Origin: Acidimicrobiia bacterium
GTDB taxonomy: Bacteria; Actinomycetota; Acidimicrobiia; Spongiisociales; UBA5794
DNA: 15,602 nucleotides
Assembly (NCBI GenBank): GCA_013003515.1
Contig: JABDIW010000140.1
Span: 1-15,602 of the forward strand
Reading direction: 5' to 3'
The notes below the pieces were generated by a model. The model was not told where the DNA came from, did no database searches, and was given only the letters and a program-made list of their open reading frames with translations. The position numbers and the translations under genes are program-made. Below are positions 1 to 6,900 of the stretch, piece after piece (position 1 is the first letter of the stretch; each line of letters starts with the position of its first letter).

Positions 1-136
1 GCCCATTCCCGCCAGCTGTCCCCGGCGGTCTCGCACCTCGGACAGCGCAGCCTTCAACGAACCCACAGATGTACACCGCGCGCAAGTGCTATCTCACTAG
101 ACGATGTGATGGACCACTCGGGCTGACTGGCGTGTG
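1..136. other. Window edge, no supported gene
   Basis: This is the stretch downstream of the flavoprotein gene. One forward frame is open from the window edge for about 40 codons but has no start and no domain I can defend. No terminator-like hairpin was recognised. Confidence 0.5.
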
Positions 137-1495
137 CTAGAGCATCGAGCCGAGGTCTGAGGTGACGGTCGGGTAGGCGGCGGTCATGGATTTGAGTTGT
201 CGGGTGGTGAGTCCGAGTTTGATGGCCAGCGCACAGAAGTTGATGAGTTCGCCGTATTCGGGTCCGAGCATGTGGGCACCAACGATTGTGTCGGAGGCGG
301 TGTCGACCAGCATCTTGACTGCTGCGGTGGGTTCCCCGATTCGGTAGTTCGAGTACCAGCCGCTTGTGTCGGTGTACCGGATGTCAAGGTCGATGCCGGC
401 GGCGACGGCTTCGGATTCGAGCATGCCGACACGTGCAAGTTCTGGGATGGTGAACACCGCGGTTGGAACGCCAGCGTAGTCCGGCACGTTCGTGGCCAAC
501 TTCAACATGTTCGACGCAGCGACCTTGCCTTCGAACACTGCGATCGGGGTGAGTGGCATGCCTGGTGTGTCCGCTGAGTCCCCGGCTGCGTACCCGTTGG
601 GGTTGGTGGTGCTCTGCAGGTGTCCGGCAACGGTCACACCGTTCGGACCGTATTCGACGTTCGCGGCTTCGAGCCCGAGCCGTGACAGCTCTGAGATTCG
701 TCCTGCGCCGTGCACGACGAGATCGGTATCGACGACACTGCGGTCACCGTTTCGGTCGACGGTCACCTGGTAGGCGGCGCCGTCGGCCTCGACCGACAGA
801 ATGTTGGTGTCGGTGTGCGTGTCGATACCGGCTTGGGTGCTGCGGTCGATGAGGAGCTCGACGAGATCTGGGTCGAATCCTTTGAGGGGGCGTCCGCGAT
901 CGATGATGATGGGTCGGGTTCCGGCTCGTGCTGCGATGTGCGCGAACTCGAAGGAGATGAAACCGCCTCCGACGAAAAGGATCCGTTCGGGAAGTTCGAC
1001 GAGATCGAGGAACGCGGTGCTGTCGATGAGATGGTCGGCGCCAGGAACGTCGAGTGGTCGGGGGCGGGCCCCGGTCGTTATGAGGAAGTGTTCGGCGGTG
1101 TAGTTGTCGCCGTCGATGTCGATGCTGTTGGTCCCGGTGAATCGTGCGGTGCCATGCAGCGTGTCGACCCCGTTGTTGGCGAGCCCACGTTCCATGTTCG
1201 CTGGCACGTGCTCGGAGAACCCGAGCTTGTGTTTCATCAGATCGGCCCAGTTGATGTGCAGCCCTTCAGCGTCGATCCCCTTGCCATTGAGAAGGCGGGC
1301 GCTGTCGATGATCTCGGCGCCGCGCCGCAGGATCTTCTTCGGATCACAACCCCGCAGCGCGCATGTGTCTCCGTAAGGAAGCTCGTCGACGATCGCCACT
1401 CGCCAGCCCGCCGACGCGCACTTGTTCGCTGCTGCGTTGCCGGCCATGCCGGCGCCAATGACGATCAGGTCATAGTCGGCGTTGTGATCGCTCAT
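137..1495 (-). CDS. MerA/glutathione-reductase-like NAD(P)H:FAD disulfide oxidoreductase
   Basis: The product is 452 aa, the usual size of the catalytic core of the pyridine nucleotide-disulfide reductase family. An N-terminal FAD Rossmann motif (GAGMAG, about residues 14-19) is followed by the redox pair C45-C50 in TCALRGCDPKK. A second Rossmann motif (VGGGF, about 175-179) would bind NAD(P)H, and AAGD (about 303-306) is the second FAD contact. A dimerization domain forms the C-terminus. The C-terminal region reads AYPT near residue 440, so the catalytic His-Glu dyad of glutathione reductase is absent, with Tyr instead, as also occurs in MerA. The chain ends in GSML without the terminal Cys-Cys pair of classical MerA, and there is no N-terminal HMA domain. 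The start at 1495 was chosen because ATG overlaps the upstream stop (ATGA) and the flavin motif begins at once; an upstream in-frame ATG at 1591 adds only non-conserved sequence. It probably reduces a metal ion or a thiol/disulfide in the cytoplasm. The substrate is inferred from its neighbours. Confidence 0.88.
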   Translation of the reverse strand: MSDHNADYDLIVIGAGMAGNAAANKCASAGWRVAIVDELPYGDTCALRGCDPKKILRRGAEIIDSARLLNGKGIDAEGLHINWADLMKHKLGFSEHVPANMERGLANNGVDTLHGTARFTGTNSIDIDGDNYTAEHFLITTGARPRPLDVPGADHLIDSTAFLDLVELPERILFVGGGFISFEFAHIAARAGTRPIIIDRGRPLKGFDPDLVELLIDRSTQAGIDTHTDTNILSVEADGAAYQVTVDRNGDRSVVDTDLVVHGAGRISELSRLGLEAANVEYGPNGVTVAGHLQSTTNPNGYAAGDSADTPGMPLTPIAVFEGKVAASNMLKLATNVPDYAGVPTAVFTIPELARVGMLESEAVAAGIDLDIRYTDTSGWYSNYRIGEPTAAVKMLVDTASDTIVGAHMLGPEYGELINFCALAIKLGLTTRQLKSMTAAYPTVTSDLGSML

Positions 1496-1941
1496 CGCTG
1501 CACCGGGACCGGTTGGGCAAAGCCCTTGAGGGTCCGATGCACGTCCGCGAGGCAGCACTGGCCGCTCGGATTCAGGTGCTCGCAGGCGCACTGGCTGTCG
1601 GCGACTGCCGCCTTGATCTCGGCTTTGATCTCACTGACCCCGTCATGCTCGGCAAGGTCTGCAGCCAGAGCGTCAACGGTGTGAGCGAAACAGAAACAGA
1701 CCGGGGTTGTCTTGTCTGTGGCCTTCAAACCGACCTGGGTGACCACCGAGTCGGTATCAACGGTGTGTTCGCCCAAGTGGAAGATGACCTGGCACTGGTC
1801 GTTGGCGCAGTGCTGCCAATCACCATCGACCGCCTCGGCCAGGTGGGGGCGAACCGGTGCGGCGCCGACGACGGGGCCTACGTGACCACACCTCGGACAT
1901 GGCTTGGCATGGGCGTCGGCTGTGCTGCAACAACTACTCAT
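1492..1941 (-). CDS. CopZ-type [2Fe-2S]/zinc-binding metallochaperone-like protein
   Basis: The product is 149 aa and very rich in cysteine. The N-terminal half carries CPRC (C15, C18) and C45/C50 in HCANDQC, the pattern of the CopZ zinc-binding domain. The second half has VCFCFAHT (C82, C84) and a cluster C118, C120, C129, C130 in a CxCxHLNPxGxCC context. This matches the BFD-like [2Fe-2S] part of Archaeoglobus-type CopZ. Unlike that protein, there is no C-terminal Atx1-like MxCxxC domain, so copper transfer by the usual HMA fold is not possible here. A GAGGA ribosome site lies about 6 nt before the ATG at 1941. The stop overlaps the start of the reductase gene by ATGA, so the two are probably translationally coupled and may exchange electrons or metal. 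The family call is from the cysteine pattern; the metal is unknown. Confidence 0.8.
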   Translation of the reverse strand: MSSCCSTADAHAKPCPRCGHVGPVVGAAPVRPHLAEAVDGDWQHCANDQCQVIFHLGEHTVDTDSVVTQVGLKATDKTTPVCFCFAHTVDALAADLAEHDGVSEIKAEIKAAVADSQCACEHLNPSGQCCLADVHRTLKGFAQPVPVQR

Positions 1942-2054
1942 CTGGGTTCCTCATCAGTTCGGTTCGGTTGGGTGTGTGACAAGACGGTGTCGTGCACGGC
2001 CGCCGACGGCGTGTCGTCGACTCTCGGCGCTCGGTAGGAGTCTCCGGTTCGGCG

Positions 2055-2240
2055 CTACCGGACAAACCCGACCACCACAACAACGACGGCCAGCGCGACG
2101 ATGAGCCAGCTACCGAGCCCGATCCCGGCGACCGCCCCAAGAACACCAGCCGAAGCAAGCAGCGGGAGCCCACAACAGACGCCCAGCACACTCGCACCGG
2201 CCGCAAGCGGGGCAATCGTCGACCTTGGTTTCTCGCTCAC
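2055..2240 (-). CDS. Small MerF/MerT-like membrane protein with Cys-Cys pair
   Basis: Starting at the GTG at 2240 the product is 61 aa with two predicted membrane helices (about residues 9-30 and 44-60). The first contains GVCCGLP with C22-C23, which recalls the vicinal cysteines in the first helix of the mercury importers MerF and MerT. A longer frame reaches an ATG at 2279, but that codon lies inside the -35 element of the operon promoter and cannot be on the transcript. The chosen GTG is only 7 nt after the predicted -10, implying a leaderless mRNA. It is the first gene of the metal operon and about 113 bp before the metallochaperone-like gene. The likely role is moving a soft metal ion across the inner membrane to the cytosolic partners. 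The metal specificity is inferred. Confidence 0.7.
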   Translation of the reverse strand: MSEKPRSTIAPLAAGASVLGVCCGLPLLASAGVLGAVAGIGLGSWLIVALAVVVVVVGFVR

Positions 2241-2247
2241 GAACACC

Positions 2248-2279
2248 ACCGTAAACCTTCTTCCACAGGAGAAGGTCAA
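2248..2279 (-). promoter_or_regulatory. MerR-type promoter/operator of the metal operon
   Basis: On the minus strand there is a -35 TTGACC (2274-2279) and a -10 TACGGT (2248-2253) separated by 20 bp. Such over-long spacers are the hallmark of promoters activated by MerR-family proteins through DNA distortion. The spacer and the -35 edge hold a perfect 7-bp inverted repeat, ACCTTCT at 2255-2261 and AGAAGGT at 2270-2276 with 8 bp between, which is the likely binding site of the adjacent regulator. Confidence 0.75.
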
Positions 2280-2283
2280 GGGG

Positions 2284-2289
2284 TAGCAT
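2284..2289 (+). promoter_or_regulatory. Putative -10 element of the merR-family gene (leaderless)
   Basis: TAGCAT fits the actinobacterial TAnnnT -10 pattern and lies exactly 6 nt before the ATG at 2296, so the transcript would begin at or next to the start codon. The MerR operator (2255-2276) covers the place where its -35 would be, which suggests autorepression. No good -35 is visible. Confidence 0.5.
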
Positions 2290-2295
2290 CAAGAC

Positions 2296-2709
2296 ATGCA
2301 GATCGGACAACTCGCCGACGCCCTGGGCATCCCAACCAGAACCGTCCGGTTCTATGAACGCAAAGGGCTACTGCCAGACCCCGAACGCGCCGACAACGGA
2401 TACCGCGTCTACGACGACACCACACTCGCCAGGCTCCGGTTCATCCGCACCGCACAAGCAGCCGGGCTCACCCTGGCCGAGATTGCGAGCGTCATCGGAG
2501 TACGCGACGACGGCACCACCCCATGCAGCCACGTCGACTCCCTCCTCGAAGCCAAACTCACCGAAGTCCGACAACGACGCCGCCAACTCGCGGCGCTCGA
2601 AGCCGAACTCTCCGAACTCCTCGAACGCAGCCGACAACTCGACCCAGCCGACTGCACCGCCGGCGAAATCTGCCACATCTTCACCCCAACCGAAACCGCG
2701 CCATCCTGA
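2296..2709 (+). CDS. MerR-family heavy-metal-responsive transcriptional regulator
   Basis: The product is 137 aa, a normal length for this family. The winged helix-turn-helix is at the N-terminus (IGQLADALGI, then RTVRFYERKGLL and NGYRVYDD, about residues 3-41). A long dimerization helix follows at about 79-112. Candidate metal ligands are C77 (in PCSH), C120 and C126 (in DCTAGEICHI), a three-thiol set like that of MerR and related to ZntR. There is no ribosome-binding site; a -10 six nt upstream suggests leaderless translation. It is divergent from the metal operon and the operator lies between them, so it should activate that operon on metal binding and repress its own gene. The family call is firm; mercury against zinc, cadmium or lead is not resolvable. 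Confidence 0.9.
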   Translation: MQIGQLADALGIPTRTVRFYERKGLLPDPERADNGYRVYDDTTLARLRFIRTAQAAGLTLAEIASVIGVRDDGTTPCSHVDSLLEAKLTEVRQRRRQLAALEAELSELLERSRQLDPADCTAGEICHIFTPTETAPS

Positions 2710-2853
2710 GTCTGCGCAACCCCCAGCACCCAACAGCCGTCACCCGAACGGCAGAAGGGCAATTCGGAACCCGACGCGGCGGCTGCGATCGAAAGATTTT
2801 ATGAATCGAACACTTGTTGGAGTGTCGGAGGGGCGACTTTAACCCTAGGTACA

Positions 2854-2889
2854 CGCAATCACGGCGCATGGGAGGCGTGGCTGATTGCG
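2854..2889. repeat. 8-bp perfect inverted repeat
   Basis: CGCAATCA at 2854-2861 pairs with TGATTGCG at 2882-2889 across a 20-nt spacer. It sits immediately before a second, larger inverted repeat. Confidence 0.6.
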
Positions 2890-2891
2890 GC

Positions 2892-2967
2892 GTGAACCCC
2901 TTGGAGAGTCCCACGAAACGGCCGAGAACAGCGCACGATCGTGTAGGGGGCACACGCAGGGGTTCAC
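2892..2967. repeat. 10-bp perfect inverted repeat with nested stem and palindrome
   Basis: GTGAACCCCT (2892-2901) is repeated inverted as AGGGGTTCAC (2958-2967). Inside, CACGA (2912-2916) can pair with TCGTG (2939-2943), extended by CC/GG past a 2-nt bulge, leaving a 22-nt loop. The 10-bp palindrome CACGATCGTG occupies 2934-2943. The arrangement could be a structured RNA, an operator or a recombination site. Function unknown. Confidence 0.6.
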
Positions 2968-3092
2968 CCGGCAGAAGCGCCCAGAGGTCGCTGACCCTGC
3001 CCACGCGCTTGGCCCGCGTTCGCAGCATTCGAACACGCTGGTCCGACCATCGCCGGCACTCGGCGACGGGGAGCTGAGTCGCTCAGGTCGAT

Positions 3093-3126
3093 CGGGCGAC
3101 AGGACGATGGGGGTCGCCCGTAGAGT
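3093..3126 (+). promoter_or_regulatory. Putative promoter with operator-like inverted repeat for the defence operon
   Basis: TAGAGT at 3121-3126 fits a TAnnnT -10 and is 20 nt before the ATG at 3147. Directly upstream lies a perfect 8-bp inverted repeat, CGGGCGAC (3093-3100) and GTCGCCCG (3113-3120), spaced by 12 nt, in the -10/-35 interval. A bound dimer would block RNA polymerase, so repression is the simplest reading. The -35 itself is poor. Confidence 0.45.
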
Positions 3127-3146
3127 GCTGGCCAGGAGAGGAAGGA

Positions 3147-3983
3147 ATGACGAACATCGATGACCTTCCAGCGCGCTTTCACGACTTGTTCAGTCGAGAG
3201 GAGCACGCCGAGGATCGCTACACATGGAGCCACTGCGAGCCCCACAGCCGGGACGAAGCCGTCTGGTGGCTTGCGGACCTGATCGTGTCGCTGCGTTGCG
3301 GCGCTCTGCCCGACTACTACGACTTGTGGCGCAGCAACGTGAACGGCGAAGGCGTGGCGGTGACGCCCACTCAGACGCGGGTGCTGCAGACGCTGGCGAC
3401 GAACCTGCTCCCTGGCGGTTCCGCAGGTACGAACGACCACGAGCAGGGGTTGGTGGCGGAGCACATCTGGTTCGCCCTGACCCGTGAGACCGATGCAGCT
3501 GGCCGAACGCTGGTCCGTGTCGAGGAGCCAGGCTGGTCGGTCACCGACCAGGGTGCCGACGGGCTTGCCGTGTTCCGGATCGACGATGACCTCACGTTCC
3601 GGCTTTGGGAAACGAAGAAGCACGACGCCGAGGGCAAGGTGGGCGACACGGTCAACCGGGCGTGCCGGCAGCTCGACAGCAACGGCATCGCGTATCTCGC
3701 TCGCATGTCGAAGTCGACGCAGGAGGCCGTCCGCGACGACGATGAGCTGGCCCGTTTCTACGCCCGCATGCCGGACATGTGGGGCGATGGCGACGCGGGT
3801 TCAGGTGCGGGCGTCAGCGTGACGACGTCTGATCAGACGGACTGGGACGACTGTTTCGCCGGATTGCCCAAGTACTTCGCAGAGCACGCCGGCGACCGCC
3901 AACGCGAGGGGCTGATCACCCGCATCCCGGAGTTCGACAAGTTCGCGATCGCAGTCCGAGAGGCGATATGGAAAGGGCTCTGA
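3147..3983 (+). CDS. PD-(D/E)XK-like nuclease, HamA-like (Hachiman-type) effector candidate
   Basis: The product is 278 aa and soluble. A restriction-endonuclease-like core can be read as E105 in GLVAEHIW, D138 in GADGLAVF, and E155-x-K157 in LWETKK. The order and the hydrophobic strands around these residues fit the PD-(D/E)XK fold. A stretch after the core (about 160-190) continues as helix and strand. The C-terminal part (about 220-278) is unrecognised. A purine-rich GGAGAGGAAGGA lies directly before the ATG. The gene overlaps the following SF2 helicase gene by 16 nt, so both are co-translated and probably form a complex. A small nuclease-like protein followed by a large helicase matches the layout of the Hachiman defence system (HamA, DUF1837, with HamB). 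I infer the family from architecture and catalytic residues, and another nuclease-helicase defence type remains possible. Confidence 0.65.
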   Translation: MTNIDDLPARFHDLFSREEHAEDRYTWSHCEPHSRDEAVWWLADLIVSLRCGALPDYYDLWRSNVNGEGVAVTPTQTRVLQTLATNLLPGGSAGTNDHEQGLVAEHIWFALTRETDAAGRTLVRVEEPGWSVTDQGADGLAVFRIDDDLTFRLWETKKHDAEGKVGDTVNRACRQLDSNGIAYLARMSKSTQEAVRDDDELARFYARMPDMWGDGDAGSGAGVSVTTSDQTDWDDCFAGLPKYFAEHAGDRQREGLITRIPEFDKFAIAVREAIWKGL

Positions 3984-6900
3984 ACGTTGAGCTCCTGACC
4001 GAGGCGCTCGGACCGGAGCGTGCCCGGCTGCCGAGCCCCGAGGACCTCGCACAGCTTCTCGCCGAGGCCGAGATCGCCTTGGTAACGGAGTCCGATGAGA
4101 TCTCAGAGGACCTGCTCGCGACCGGCTGGTACCTGCACGCGATCGGGTCTGCGAGCGCACGCCTCGAGTTGTACCCGTTAGATCGGCAACGACGGGCTCA
4201 TCAGGTCGCGGCGCACGTCTTCGACCTCTCGTTGAACCGAGAGGACTCGGAGTCGCCGGACCGGTTGGCGATGGTGTTCGCTGCGCAGCTCAGCTACCTG
4301 CGCGGCGGGCTCGCACCGAACGCGATCGCCGTGTATCGACAATCGGAGGTCCCCGACGTCGAGGTGTTGAGCCCTCCGGGTGAGCGATCTCTTGCGCTCG
4401 GCTGCATGCTCCTCGCCCTTGATCGGCGCCGCCTGTTCCCCGTGCTGCAGCAGATGCAGGGCGCCGCCGATGCGATCTCCCAGGATCTCGTGTCACCGCT
4501 TCGCGACAGCCACTACGCCGCAGCGGAGTACGTGCGTACAGGCATCTGGCATCTGCTGGTCCATCTCACCTACGGCCAGGCGGAACGTCTCGAAAGCGCA
4601 CGGGGAGCGTTCCTCCGCGCCCTCGACGCGGCCGCGTCGCAGGGTGATCTCGATTCGCGTTGGGTCGCCGCTCATCTCCTCGACGTCGGTGATGAACTCA
4701 GCTCGGCATCCGTCTGGTCGATCGTTCCGCCAGAGCTGGGTCAGGCGCCGGCCCGTGCGATGACGTTGGGCGACCCGCCCGTGTTGTCGTTGTGGCCCCC
4801 GCAAGTCGAGCTCCTGACCACAGGTTCGAGCAGTCCCCTGCTTCCGTCGACGAAGCGCCTGGTCGTGTCGTTCCCCACGAGTGCCGGCAAGACCCTGCTG
4901 GCGCAGCTGTTCGTCCTGGCACACCTGGCATCAAACCCAGAGTCGAAGGTGTGCTTCGTGACACCCACGCACAGCTTGGGTCGCGAGGTGCTCCAATCGC
5001 TGCGGCAACGCCTCAACACAATGTCGATCCGCGCCGAGGACGACGGCCCGCTCGGCCTCACCGCACCCACGCATCCGAACGCCCGGCTGAGAACGATGAC
5101 GCCCGAGAAGCTCGCGAGCCGGCTGCGAATTGACCCTGACGGGTTCCTCGATGAGTTCGGGCTCGTCATTGTGGATGAGGCCCACCTGATCTCCGACGGT
5201 GACCGCGGGTGGAGCCTCGAAGCGACGCTCACGTTCCTTCATGCCCTCGAGCAGATCGATGCGCGTGCCCCGCGGCTCATCCTGCTATCGGCGGCGCTCG
5301 GGAATCGTGCCCACATTCAGCAGTGGATCGATCCGGGATCTGCGCCACTGGAGTCGGTCCACTCCGACTGGCGGGGTCCACGACGCCTCCACTCGGTGTA
5401 CACCACCGGAGCCACCGACTGGGAGGACGTGCCAGCAGCCTCGAAGAGGGGCTTGCCCCGTCAGAGGGCCACGCTCCACGGACAGCTGCACGTCCGAACA
5501 GGGAATGGGACGCCGACGGTGCTGACCTTTGCCGAGCCGGTCGGCAGTCTCGTTCTCAAGCTCGACCGCAAGGCGAACAAGTTCGTGCGCGACGGCGCCA
5601 ACAGCACGAGGCTTCGAGACCTCGCCGTTCCGCTCATTCACCATCTCGGAAAGTTCGGGCCAGTCCTTACCATCACATCCACGAAGGCCGAAGCCCGGCG
5701 CCTGGGCGGTTCCATCGCCGAAGCCATCGAGCCTGCGGTGGGTGCAGGGACGATGGCTCTCGCCGATCTCATTCAGACACGGACCGGTGACGCCGAACTT
5801 GTCGCCATGGTTCGCAAGGGTGTCGCGTTCCACCACGCGTCGTTGCCCGATGACATCCTGGCGGAGATCGAGACGGCCATGCGTGCCGGCGACCTGCAGC
5901 ACATCGCCGCGACGACAGGGCTCATTGAGGGCGTCAACCTCCCGGTCCACAGCGTCGTGATCGCGAACACGGGGTACTACGGCGACGGCGGAAAATGGGT
6001 GACGAGTGTTGACGCTGCCGACCTGGTCAACGCTGTGGGACGCGCGGGTCGTGCCACCAAGGAAACCGAGGGCTGGGTGGTGCTCGTGGACAACGTCGCC
6101 AACGACGCCACCTTCGACCGTTTTACGGGCGCCGGGGACGCTCTCGACGTGCACTCGACGCTTGGTCGAGACGAGGTGCTCAGCGCTCTCGCGGAGTTCG
6201 AGCTGCGGCTCGCCGAGGGCGAGGACGTCGTGCTGGAGGCGACGTCGCCCTCGATCGAGGAGTTCCTGACCTACGTCTGGTTCCTCGCCGACGCCCTCGC
6301 CCGGTTGGGTCGAGCCGCGACGATCGGTGAGATCACCACGGTGCTCGATGCCAGCCTCGCATGGAGTGAGTGCGACGCTCCGACCCGGCAACGCTGGGTT
6401 GCGGTCACCGAGCAGGCACTCGATGCGTACAACAACGCCGACGGGCTCACCCGCGCGCAGTGGGCCCGTTCCGGGTTGCGAATCCCCGTTGCCCGGGCGC
6501 TCGACGAGATGGTCGGCGAACTGGTCGCTGACATCGGCACGGCCGGCGATGCCCGCGACGCCAGCGAGACGCTGGAGCTGCTCGTCGGGAGTGGCCGTCT
6601 CGAACGCATCATCGCACTAGACCGTCGTCCACCGGTGTTCAGGGCCCGCTACAACAGCAGCCGACTCCACGCCCTCCCGGTCGACCAGGCCCAGCTTCTT
6701 CAGGACTGGGTGGCGGGTCGCTCGTTGGAAGACCTCGCCACCGGTCACCTCATTGCGGTCACCGATGAGAACTTCCGGTACGAACAGCTCAGCGAGTACA
6801 CGTCGCGAATGTTCGAACACCACCTTCCGTGGGTATTCGGGACGCTGATCGCGTGGACCAACGAGCGACTCAGCAACGAAGTGCTGTCACCGCAGGTTCC

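Larger units (their letters stand above)
2710..3146. other. 437-bp gene-free stretch with several inverted repeats
   Basis: No open frame here has both a ribosome site and a protein-like sequence. The stretch holds a small hairpin just after the regulator (GCCGT 2736-2740 with ACGGC 2748-2752), three perfect inverted repeats described separately, and the promoter region of the nuclease-helicase operon. It could contain a regulatory RNA or a recombination junction. Confidence 0.6.

Noticed and set aside
1..75. Short open frame at the left edge with a vague LysR-like helix-turn-helix look
   Set aside because: Too short and too weak; no start, no continuing domain, and a stop soon follows.
710..1684. 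Forward frame of 324 codons opposite the flavoprotein gene
   Set aside because: The minus strand encodes an intact flavoenzyme with all motifs; the forward frame has no recognisable fold and is a GC-codon shadow.
2892..2967. tRNA-like T-arm (GGGTTCAC) as a tRNA gene or att site
   Set aside because: No acceptor stem, anticodon arm or D-arm can be assembled around it.
5285..6391. Minus-strand frame of 368 codons inside the helicase gene
   Set aside because: It is antisense to the helicase core motifs; its sequence is not protein-like and it has no start context.
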